A stretch of DNA of 19,887 bases from CAZBLK01 sp964492715 (GTDB lineage: Bacteria > Bacillota > Clostridia > Lachnospirales > WRBF01): NCBI GenBank assembly GCA_964492715.1, contig CAZBLK010000035.1, forward strand, positions 1 to 19,887, in the 5' to 3' direction. The notes beneath the pieces were generated by a model. It was not told where the DNA came from, ran no database searches, and worked only from the letters and a program-made list of their open reading frames with translations. Shown here one piece after another: positions 14,456-19,887 of the stretch; position 1 is the stretch's first letter; each line of letters begins with the position of its first letter. Made by a program: the position numbers and the translations under genes.

Positions 14456-14488
14456 TTGTTTTATAAAACGGTAAATGGGGTAAGTTTT

Positions 14489-15127
14489 ATGAAGCTTGTA
14501 ATAATGGGCTCGCCCGGTGCTGGAAAAGGCACACAAACAAAGTTTTTGTCAAAGTATTATGATATAGCCCACATATCAACAGGCGACATTTTAAGGTTGG
14601 AAATGCGAAACGGCACAGACATTGGGAAAGAAATTGCTCACCTAATGGACTCTGGCTCGCTTGTGCCTGACGATATTGTTACAGCGCTATTGAAACAAAG
14701 AATAAAACACGATGACTGTAAAAACGGCTTCATACTAGACGGCTTCCCAAGAAACCGTGCTCAGGCAGAAACGCTTGACGACGTTGTTGGCAAAATTGAC
14801 AAGGCAGTTTATGTTGAAGTAACCGACGACGTTATTATAGAAAGAATGTCGGGCAGGGTTGTTTGCCCAAGCTGCGGTGCAATTTACAACAAATTGTCAA
14901 ACCCAACAAAGGTAGAAGGCATTTGTGACGTTTGTGCAGCCGAACTTATTCAGCGGGAAGACGACAAGGCAACAGCTGTTAAAAAACGGCTTGCGCTGTA
15001 TCACGAGTTAACAAAGCCGTTAATTTCATTTTTTGAGGAAAAGGGAATTTTGCTGACGGTTGACGGAACAAGAGATATTGGCGAAATAACCGAGCAGCTT
15101 GTAAAAGCCTTGGGAGAGAAAGTATAA
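14489..15127 (+). CDS. adk: Adenylate kinase, zinc-containing LID form
   Basis: It catalyses ATP + AMP to 2 ADP in the cytosol. The 212-residue protein has the P-loop GSPGAGKGT (7-15), the AMP-site DGFPRNRAQAE (84-94) and a long LID with Cys126, Cys129, Cys146 and Cys149, so zinc binding is expected as in Gram-positive enzymes. I start at ATG 14489; upstream in-frame codons to the secY stop would add a non-conserved leader. The ribosome site (GGGG) is weaker than in neighbouring ribosomal genes. It shares one base with map (TAATG). Confidence 0.96.
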   Translation: MKLVIMGSPGAGKGTQTKFLSKYYDIAHISTGDILRLEMRNGTDIGKEIAHLMDSGSLVPDDIVTALLKQRIKHDDCKNGFILDGFPRNRAQAETLDDVVGKIDKAVYVEVTDDVIIERMSGRVVCPSCGAIYNKLSNPTKVEGICDVCAAELIQREDDKATAVKKRLALYHELTKPLISFFEEKGILLTVDGTRDIGEITEQLVKALGEKV

Positions 15128-15876
15128 TGGCAATTAAAATAAAAAACGAACAACAAATTGAGCTAATGCGTGAAGCTGGCAAAATTGTAGCAAAAACGCA
15201 CGAGCTTTTGGAAAAAGAAATTCGGCAAGGCATTACCACAAAAGAGCTTAACGACATTGCACACCGTTTTATTTTGTCAATGGACGCTACGCCTTCGTTT
15301 TTGGGATACAACGGCTACCCAGCATCTATATGTGTTTCAATAAATGAAGAAGTAATTCATGGCATACCTGGTTTAAGAAAGCTAAAAAATGGCGATATTG
15401 TAAGCATTGATATTGGTGCGATATTTAAAGGCTACCACGGCGACGCCGCAAGAAGCCACATCGTCGGCGAAGGCACAGAAGAAGCCAAGCGGCTTGTGAA
15501 TGTTACAAGGGAAAGCTTTTTTGAAGGCATAAAATACGCCCGGGCAGGTTGTCACTTAAACGATATATGCACGGCTATTGAAAAACATGTAGTGTCTAAC
15601 GGCTTTTCCGTTGTAAGTGATTTTGTTGGGCATGGCATCGGCACAAAAATGCACGAGGAGCCTCAGGTGCCCAACGTAAAAATGAAAGTCCGTGGTCCTA
15701 AGCTTACAAAGGGCATGGCACTTGCAATTGAACCTATGGTGAATGTAGGGACAGCAAACGTTAAAATTTTAAACGACGACTGGACCGTAGTCACCTTGGA
15801 CAAGAAAAATTCGGCACATTATGAAAACACTATCATAATCACCGACGGTGAGCCAGAAATACTAACTATGTACTAG
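15127..15876 (+). CDS. map: Type I methionine aminopeptidase
   Basis: It removes the initiator methionine from nascent proteins. The 249-residue enzyme has all five metal ligands: Asp95 and Asp106 (in SIDIGAIFKGYHGDAARS), His169 (VGHGIG), Glu202 (AIEPM) and Glu233 (HYENTI). Substrate-site His78 and His176 are also present. It lacks an N-terminal zinc or SH3 extension, so it is the short bacterial type Ia form. The start overlaps the adk stop by one base. Confidence 0.97.
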   Translation: MAIKIKNEQQIELMREAGKIVAKTHELLEKEIRQGITTKELNDIAHRFILSMDATPSFLGYNGYPASICVSINEEVIHGIPGLRKLKNGDIVSIDIGAIFKGYHGDAARSHIVGEGTEEAKRLVNVTRESFFEGIKYARAGCHLNDICTAIEKHVVSNGFSVVSDFVGHGIGTKMHEEPQVPNVKMKVRGPKLTKGMALAIEPMVNVGTANVKILNDDWTVVTLDKKNSAHYENTIIITDGEPEILTMY

Positions 15877-15886
15877 GAGTTAAATT

Positions 15887-16189
15887 ATGTTAGAAATTGG
15901 TCAAGTGGTGTTTTCAAAAAGTGGCAGGGACAAGGGGTTGCCGTTTGTTGTTACACAGGTTTCCGGCGAATATGTGTTTCTTGTTGACGGCAGGCTTAGA
16001 AAGCTTAACAAGCCCAAGAAGAAAAAGGAAAAGCATGTTCAGAGAACTTATGATATAATAGAACATATTCGGTTAAAACTTGTTTCTTCTGACGAATGCA
16101 CGGACAGTACATGCAAAGGACAAGGGCTGATGGATTCTCACATAAGGGACGCCTTGCTAAAGTATCGTAATAGTTGTGATACTAATTAG
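15887..16189 (+). CDS. KOW-domain RNA-binding protein (L14e-like)
   Basis: The 100-residue protein opens with a KOW-like segment, EIGQVVFSKSGRDKGLPFVV, followed by a strand with LVDGRLRKLNKPKKKKEKHV. This resembles the archaeal/eukaryotic L14e fold. Proteins of this kind are commonly found between map and infA in Firmicutes, and their function is poorly defined. The C-terminal 35 residues, including DECTDSTCKGQ, show no motif I recognise. The start is ATG 15887 behind AGGAG, 10 nt after map. Given the fold and operon, a ribosome or rRNA ligand is likely. Confidence 0.85.
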   Translation: MLEIGQVVFSKSGRDKGLPFVVTQVSGEYVFLVDGRLRKLNKPKKKKEKHVQRTYDIIEHIRLKLVSSDECTDSTCKGQGLMDSHIRDALLKYRNSCDTN

Positions 16190-16229
16190 TTTTTCTAACA
16201 CTAATTAGCGTAAAAAGGGGGTTTTTGCC

Positions 16230-16448
16230 TTGTCAAAAAATGATGTAATTGAAGTTGAAGGCGTAGTGCTTGAAAAACTTCCAAATGCAATGTTTCAAGT
16301 GCAGCTTGAAAACGGACACAAAATTCTTGCCCACATTTCAGGCAAGCTGCGTATGAATTTCATTCGGATAATTCCGGGCGATAAAGTTCGGATAGAGATG
16401 TCGCCTTACGACCTTACAAAGGGTAGAATTATTTGGCGTGATAAATAG
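16230..16448 (+). CDS. infA: Translation initiation factor IF-1
   Basis: IF-1 binds the 30S A site during initiation. The 72-residue protein is a complete S1/OB-fold protein with DVIEVEGVVLEKLPNAMFQV and GDKVRIEMSPYDLTKGRIIW. The start is TTG 16230, nine nt after AAAAGGGGG, and gives exactly the family length with MSKNDVIEV. It is followed by rpmJ as in the Gram-positive alpha operon. Confidence 0.98.
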   Translation: MSKNDVIEVEGVVLEKLPNAMFQVQLENGHKILAHISGKLRMNFIRIIPGDKVRIEMSPYDLTKGRIIWRDK

Positions 16449-16454
16449 ATTTTT

Positions 16455-16470
16455 TCAAGCTTTGGCTTGA
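16455..16470 (+). other. Short hairpin between infA and rpmJ
   Basis: TCAAGC (16455-16460), loop TTTG, GCTTGA (16465-16470). The 52-nt gap also carries the rpmJ ribosome site AAAGGAG. The hairpin is not followed by a clean T-run, so I do not call it a terminator; an RNA-processing or stabilising role is possible. Confidence 0.35.
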
Positions 16471-16500
16471 GAGCTTCTTTTGAAAGGAGTTGCTTAAAAC

Positions 16501-16614
16501 ATGAAGGTTCGACCATCGGTTAAGCCTATTTGTGAAAAATGCAAAGTAATAAAAAGAAAAGGTGCTATTAGGGTTATTTGCGTAAACCCAAAGCACAAGC
16601 AAAGGCAAGGATAA
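16501..16614 (+). CDS. rpmJ: 50S ribosomal protein L36, zinc-binding form
   Basis: The 37-residue product reads MKVRPSVKPICEKCKVIKRK, then GAIRVICVNPKHKQRQG, and ends in TAA. The zinc ligands Cys11, Cys14, Cys27 and His32 are intact, so this is the C+ form. L36 is a late-assembly protein of the large subunit. ATG 16501 follows AAAGGAG with about 9 nt spacing. Confidence 0.97.
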   Translation: MKVRPSVKPICEKCKVIKRKGAIRVICVNPKHKQRQG

Positions 16615-16634
16615 TTAGGAGGTGCAAATAAAAG

Positions 16635-17003
16635 ATGGCACGTATTGCAGGTGTTGACTTACCAAGGGAAAAACGTGTTGAAATTGGGCTTACTTACATT
16701 TTTGGTATAGGCCGCCCAAGCTCCCTTAGAATTTTAAAGGCAGCTGGCGTTAACCCAGATACAAGAGTTAGGGATTTGACAGACGACGAGCTTGCCAAAA
16801 TCCGTGAAGTAATCGACGGCACCCAAAAGGTTGAAGGTGACCTCAGACGTGAGGTTGCTTTAAACATTAAGCGTCTTGTTGAAATTGGCTGCTACAGAGG
16901 CATTCGTCACAGAAGAGGGCTTCCAGTAAGAGGACAAAGTACGAAGAACAATGCTCGTACAAGAAAAGGCCCTAGAAGGACTGTAGCAAATAAGAAGAAA
17001 TAA
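16635..17003 (+). CDS. rpsM: 30S ribosomal protein S13
   Basis: S13 forms the head bridge to the large subunit and contacts P-site tRNA. The 122-residue protein has MARIAGVDLPREKRVEIGLT, the helix-hairpin region TYIFGIGRPSSLRILKAAGV and the basic C-terminus RHRRGLPVRGQSTKNNARTR. AGGAGG lies 12 nt before ATG 16635, slightly longer spacing than in its neighbours. Confidence 0.98.
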   Translation: MARIAGVDLPREKRVEIGLTYIFGIGRPSSLRILKAAGVNPDTRVRDLTDDELAKIREVIDGTQKVEGDLRREVALNIKRLVEIGCYRGIRHRRGLPVRGQSTKNNARTRKGPRRTVANKKK

Positions 17004-17015
17004 GGAGGGTTTTTG

Positions 17016-17417
17016 GTGGCTAAAAAGGCTGTTAAGAAAACAGTTTCACGCAGAAGGCGTGATAAAAAGTTTGTTGACCGTGGTCAAGCCCACATTCAAT
17101 CTACTTTTAACAATACAATCGTTACAATTACAGACAGCGTTGGCAACGCTCTTTCTTGGGCAAGTGCAGGCCAGCTTGGCTTCCGTGGTTCAAGAAAGTC
17201 TACGCCGTATGCTGCTCAAATGGCGGCAGACACTGCTGCTTCTTCGGCTAAAGAGTACGGGTTAAAAACTATTGAAGTTTTTGTAAAGGGCCCAGGCAGC
17301 GGCCGTGAAGCAGCAATTCGTGCGTTACAGGCTGCTGGTCTTGAGGTAACTATGATAAAGGACGTTACCCCAGTTCCGCACAACGGCTGCAGACCGCCAA
17401 AACGCAGACGTGTATAA
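17016..17417 (+). CDS. rpsK: 30S ribosomal protein S11
   Basis: S11 lies in the platform near the mRNA exit. The 133-residue protein has QAHIQSTFNNTIVTITDSVG, FRGSRKSTPYAAQMAADTAA and the conserved C-terminus TPVPHNGCRPPKRRRV. I choose GTG 17016, seven nt after AGGAGG, giving MAKKAVKK. An adjacent in-frame TTG at 17013 would add one residue but stands only four nt from the ribosome site. Confidence 0.96.
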   Translation: MAKKAVKKTVSRRRRDKKFVDRGQAHIQSTFNNTIVTITDSVGNALSWASAGQLGFRGSRKSTPYAAQMAADTAASSAKEYGLKTIEVFVKGPGSGREAAIRALQAAGLEVTMIKDVTPVPHNGCRPPKRRRV

Positions 17418-17445
17418 TTAGTATAACTAGGAGGTGTTTAATTAA

Positions 17446-18072
17446 ATGGCAAGATATATAGGTCCAGTGTGTAGGCTTTGCCGCCGTGAAGGAATGAAAC
17501 TTTTCCTTAAAGGCGAAAAGTGTGCAAAGAAGTGCTGCCCAATAAACGACAGAAACTTTGCACCAGGCCAACACGGTACATCAAGAAAGAAACAATCTGA
17601 GTATGGTCAACAGCTTCGTGAGAAGCAAAAGGCAAAAAGGATTTACGGTGTGCTTGAAACTCAATTTAGAAACTACTTTGAAGTTGCAGACAAGCAACAC
17701 GGCGTAACGGGTGAAAACCTTTTACAACTTTTGGAACTTCGCCTTGACAACGTAGTTTACAGGCTTGGTTTCGGTCGTTCAAGGACAGAAGCACGCCAAG
17801 TTGTACGTCACAACCACTTTACAGTAAACGGCAAAAAGGTAAACATTCCTTCATACCAACTTAAAGTTGGCGATGTTGTTGCTGTAAGAGAAAACTCAAA
17901 AACTTTACAAAGATACAAGGACGTTTTGGAGGTGACAGGGCACAGAGTTGTTCCGGAATGGCTTTCAGCTGACCACGACAAACTTAGTGGCACAGTTGTT
18001 TCTGTTCCAACTAGAGAACAAATTGACGCTCCTGTACACGAAACGCTTATCGTAGAGTTGTACTCCAAGTAG
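17446..18072 (+). CDS. rpsD: 30S ribosomal protein S4, zinc-finger form
   Basis: S4 nucleates 16S rRNA assembly and is a known regulator of its own expression in several bacteria. The 208-residue protein has an N-terminal cysteine cluster (Cys9, Cys12, Cys26, Cys30, Cys31), the S4-type RNA-binding domain LELRLDNVVYRLGFGRSRTE and the motif GKKVNIPSYQLKVGDVVAVR. Start ATG 17446 follows AGGAGG by 11 nt. Its place inside the alpha operon rather than apart, as in B. subtilis, agrees with Clostridia. Confidence 0.97.
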   Translation: MARYIGPVCRLCRREGMKLFLKGEKCAKKCCPINDRNFAPGQHGTSRKKQSEYGQQLREKQKAKRIYGVLETQFRNYFEVADKQHGVTGENLLQLLELRLDNVVYRLGFGRSRTEARQVVRHNHFTVNGKKVNIPSYQLKVGDVVAVRENSKTLQRYKDVLEVTGHRVVPEWLSADHDKLSGTVVSVPTREQIDAPVHETLIVELYSK

Positions 18073-18099
18073 AATTGGTCGCAAGGGAGGTTTTAACGG

Positions 18100-19059
18100 G
18101 TGTTTGAATTTGAAAGACCTCGCATTGATATTGCAGAAATGTCGCAAGACGGCACTTACGGGCGCTTCGTAGTAGAGCCTTTAGAGCGTGGCTACGGAAC
18201 AACCCTCGGCAACTCACTTCGCAGAATTCTTTTGTCTTCGCTTTCTGGCACAGCCGTAAGCAGCGTAAAAATCGACGGAGTTTTGCACGAGTTCAGTGTA
18301 ATACCAGGCGTTAAAGAAGATGTAACCGAGATTGTGCTTAATATCAAAAATTTGGCACTTAAAAATTTGTCTAGCAGCAACGAGCCGAAAACGGCGTATA
18401 TCGACGTTACAGGCGAAGGCGTTATCCGTGCTAAAGATATTAAAGTTGATTCTAGCATTGAAATCAAAAATCCCGATTTACACATTGCAACACTGGGGGG
18501 CGGCAGCGACAGCAGGCTATTCATTGAGATGACTATTACTACTGGAAGAGGCTATGTTAGCGCCGATAAAAACAAGCGTTCGGACCACGCAATAGGTGTT
18601 ATACCTATTGACTCGCTTTACACACCTATACGTAGGGTTAATTTTGTTGTTGAAAACACTCGTGTAGGGCAAATTACTGATTATGACAAGCTTACTCTTG
18701 AGGTTTGGACAAACGGCACAATCGCACCAGACGACGCCGTAAGCCTTGGAGCAAAAATATTGAACGAGCATTTGGCTTTGTTTGTTGACTTGTCTGAAAA
18801 TGCAAAAGACTCTGAAATTCTTATTGAAAAAGAGGAAGGCAAGAAGGACAAAGTGCTTGAGCTTTCAATTGAGGAGCTTGACCTTTCAGTGCGTTCCTAC
18901 AACTGTTTGAAGCGTGCAGGCATCAACACCGTTGATGACTTGGCAAGCAAAACAGAAGAGGACATGATGAAAGTAAGAAATCTTGGACGCAAGTCGCTTG
19001 AGGAAGTTCTCAACAAAATGGCAGATTTGGGGCTTGCGCTTCACCCAGGAGATGAATAG
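18100..19059 (+). CDS. rpoA: DNA-directed RNA polymerase alpha subunit
   Basis: Alpha dimerises to scaffold beta and beta'. The 319-residue protein has the N-terminal dimerisation motif YGTTLGNSLRRILLSSLSG and VIPGVKEDVTEIVLN. After a charged linker comes the C-terminal domain (from about residue 250; LDLSVRSYNCLKRAGINTVD and KVRNLGRKSLEEVL) that contacts UP elements and activators. The start is GTG 18100, nine nt after AAGGGAGG. Confidence 0.98.
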   Translation: MFEFERPRIDIAEMSQDGTYGRFVVEPLERGYGTTLGNSLRRILLSSLSGTAVSSVKIDGVLHEFSVIPGVKEDVTEIVLNIKNLALKNLSSSNEPKTAYIDVTGEGVIRAKDIKVDSSIEIKNPDLHIATLGGGSDSRLFIEMTITTGRGYVSADKNKRSDHAIGVIPIDSLYTPIRRVNFVVENTRVGQITDYDKLTLEVWTNGTIAPDDAVSLGAKILNEHLALFVDLSENAKDSEILIEKEEGKKDKVLELSIEELDLSVRSYNCLKRAGINTVDDLASKTEEDMMKVRNLGRKSLEEVLNKMADLGLALHPGDE

Positions 19060-19090
19060 ACAGTTAGCTTTATTTACTAAAGCTAACTGT
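19060..19090 (+). other. Perfect hairpin between rpoA and rplQ
   Basis: A 12-bp perfect stem, ACAGTTAGCTTT (19060-19071) with AAAGCTAACTGT (19079-19090), closes a 7-nt loop. It fills most of the 54-nt gap and begins one base after the rpoA stop. What follows is A-rich, not T-rich, so it is not an intrinsic terminator on the plus strand. A processing or 3'-end stabilising role for rpoA mRNA is an inference. Confidence 0.7.
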
Positions 19091-19113
19091 AAAAACAGTA
19101 AGGAGGGCTTAAA

Positions 19114-19650
19114 GTGGCTGTAAATAGAAAGCTTGGTCGCACGGCTACACAGCGTAAAGCTATGCTGCGTAACCTTACGACCAACCTGTTATATCATGGT
19201 AAAATTACAACCACGGTTACTAGGGCTAAGGAAGTTAGGAGTATAGCTGAAAAGCTCATTACTCTTGCCGTTAAAGAAAAAGATAACTTCGAGGAAGTTA
19301 CAGTTACGGCTAAAGTTCCACGCAAAGACGCCGATGGTAAACGTGTGAAACAAGAGGTTAACGGCAAAAGAGTGACCGTTTTTGACGAAGTAGAAAAGCA
19401 AATTAAAAAGGATAGCCCATCAAGGCTTAACGCAAGGCGTAAAATTTTAAGCGTTTTGTACCCTGTTACGGAAGTTCCTGCTGACGGCAGAAAGAAGCGT
19501 AAAAACACTGTTGAAGTTGACATGGCTAAGAAGATGTTTGAAGAAATAGCTCCTAAGTATGTTGACAGAAACGGCGGGTACACTCGCATGGTTAAAATTG
19601 GCCCACGTAAGGGCGACGCTGCTGAAATGGTTATAATCGAGCTTGTTTAA
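19114..19650 (+). CDS. rplQ: 50S ribosomal protein L17 with internal insertion
   Basis: L17 lies near the tunnel exit. The N-terminal LGRTATQRKAMLRNLTTNLL and C-terminal KYVDRNGGYTRMVKIGPRKG regions are standard. The protein is 178 residues against about 115-130 in most bacteria, because a charged segment (roughly residues 57-100, VPRKDADGKRVKQEVNGKRV and onward) and a shorter one near 121-132 interrupt the usual fold. I recall enlarged L17 in many Clostridia. The start is GTG 19114 behind AAGGAGGG. It is the last gene before the terminator. Confidence 0.97.
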   Translation: MAVNRKLGRTATQRKAMLRNLTTNLLYHGKITTTVTRAKEVRSIAEKLITLAVKEKDNFEEVTVTAKVPRKDADGKRVKQEVNGKRVTVFDEVEKQIKKDSPSRLNARRKILSVLYPVTEVPADGRKKRKNTVEVDMAKKMFEEIAPKYVDRNGGYTRMVKIGPRKGDAAEMVIIELV

Positions 19651-19678
19651 CTGTATGTAAAGGCAGGTATACTTGCTT

Positions 19679-19721
19679 AAAAAGGAATGGTAGTTAATTG
19701 ATTGACTTCCATTCCTTTTTT
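19679..19721 (+). terminator. Intrinsic terminator of the S10-spc-alpha operon
   Basis: AAAAAGGAATGG (19679-19690) pairs perfectly with CCATTCCTTTTT (19709-19720), and the T-run continues to 19721. Three further pairs (AGT/ACT) can form inside. Because the 5' arm begins with A residues, the structure could also stop minus-strand transcription entering from the right. Confidence 0.9.
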
Positions 19722-19755
19722 GTTGTGTAAAGACTAAGAGCTAAAAGCTAAAACC

Positions 19756-19815
19756 TTGGAGGAGGAGAGGGAAAACTTTTTCCACGGCAAAAAAGTTTTC
19801 CCTCTCCTCCTCCAA
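19756..19815. repeat. Perfect 26-bp-stem palindrome, REP/MITE-like
   Basis: The left arm 19756-19781 (TTGGAGGAGGAGAGGG, then AAAACTTTTT) is the exact reverse complement of 19790-19815, with an 8-nt loop CCACGGCA. It lies 34 bp after the operon terminator and 9 bp before the right terminal repeat. The purine-strand/pyrimidine-strand asymmetry and perfect symmetry suggest a dispersed palindromic repeat or a single-strand transposition substrate. No target duplication is visible. Confidence 0.85.
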
Positions 19816-19824
19816 ACTGTAAAT

Positions 19825-19876
19825 AATACTAATCTCAAATTAAAATATAGATTAAACAACTTATTTATGGTATAAT
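19825..19876 (+). repeat. Right arm of the 52-bp terminal inverted repeat
   Basis: Reverse complement of 1-52 at 51 of 52 positions. The inner boundary is sharp: 19824 and inward do not match position 53 and onward. The outer 11 bases 19877-19887 have no counterpart inside the window because the left copy starts at base 1. The conserved span equals roughly -60 to -7 of the promoter it contains. Confidence 0.9.
19868..19876 (+). promoter_or_regulatory. Extended -10 promoter element facing right, out of the window
   Basis: TGGTATAAT contains a TG motif and a perfect TATAAT (19871-19876). The hexamer 17 bp upstream is TAGATT, a poor -35 box, but the AT-rich DNA before it could act as an UP element for alpha. 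The downstream gene is outside the window. Confidence 0.5.
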
Positions 19877-19887
19877 AATAAAGGGTG

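Noticed and set aside
14456..14488. Longer adk start at TTG 14456
   Set aside because: It would add 11 residues not found in adenylate kinases and begins directly at the secY stop without a ribosome site; the KLVIMGSPGAGKGT start at 14489 is standard.
16181..16208. Hairpin formed by two copies of CTAATTAG after the KOW gene, considered as a terminator
   Set aside because: Low-GC stem, an 11-nt loop, and no T-run after it; the self-complementary octamer makes pairing trivial.
17413..17418. TATAAT at the end of rpsK as an internal promoter
   Set aside because: No -35-like hexamer at 16-18 bp upstream, and the bases are simply the last codon, stop and spacer of rpsK.
1..19887. CRISPR arrays, tRNA or rRNA genes, phage or toxin-antitoxin genes
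   Set aside because: No regularly spaced repeats, cloverleaf, rRNA-like sequence or relevant protein families were seen anywhere in the window.

Overview
The window is almost entirely the S10-spc-alpha ribosomal protein super-operon of a low-GC Gram-positive bacterium, most likely a member of the Clostridia. The gene order is the Firmicutes one (rpsJ to rplQ with secY, adk, map, a KOW protein, infA and rpmJ inside the spc/alpha junction). Shine-Dalgarno sites are strong (AGGAGG type), GTG and TTG starts are frequent, S14 and L36 are the zinc-ribbon forms, L22 has an extended N-terminus and L17 is enlarged. I cannot name a genus from the sequence alone.

Layout. Positions 1-52 are one arm of a 52-bp inverted repeat whose other arm is 19825-19876, almost at the right edge. 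Positions 53-214 hold no gene that I can support, only a forward promoter-like motif. Positions 215-2977 (minus strand) are a three-gene, very AT-rich ABC exporter operon: two different half-size FtsX/MacB-like permeases and an ATPase. The 900-bp gap 2978-3877 is rich in signals: a terminator-like hairpin facing the exporter genes, a 195-bp MITE-like element with 22-bp inverted ends and a 9-bp target duplication, a consensus promoter whose -35 box lies partly inside that duplication, a 14-bp tandem repeat, a second promoter, a five-codon leader ORF and a roughly 300-nt structured S10 leader. Positions 3878-19650 (plus strand) are the 32 genes of the super-operon, closed by an intrinsic terminator at 19679-19721. 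Positions 19722-19887 contain a 26-bp-stem perfect hairpin and the right arm of the terminal inverted repeat, which carries an extended -10 promoter pointing out of the window.

How the genes work together. The super-operon encodes 27 ribosomal proteins of both subunits, the translocon channel SecY, adenylate kinase, methionine aminopeptidase, IF-1, a KOW-domain RNA-binding protein and RNA polymerase alpha. Spacing is 0-54 nt with several stop/start overlaps, so one or a few long transcripts with translational coupling are expected. Control is probably concentrated in the two promoters and the leader before rpsJ. No str-operon genes (rpsL, rpsG, fusA, tuf) lie upstream; the oppositely oriented exporter occupies that place.

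Limits. No homology search or RNA folding was run. Family calls rest on recognised protein motifs, and pairing was checked by eye. The operon itself is ordinary; the unusual material is in the flanks and the S10 upstream region.
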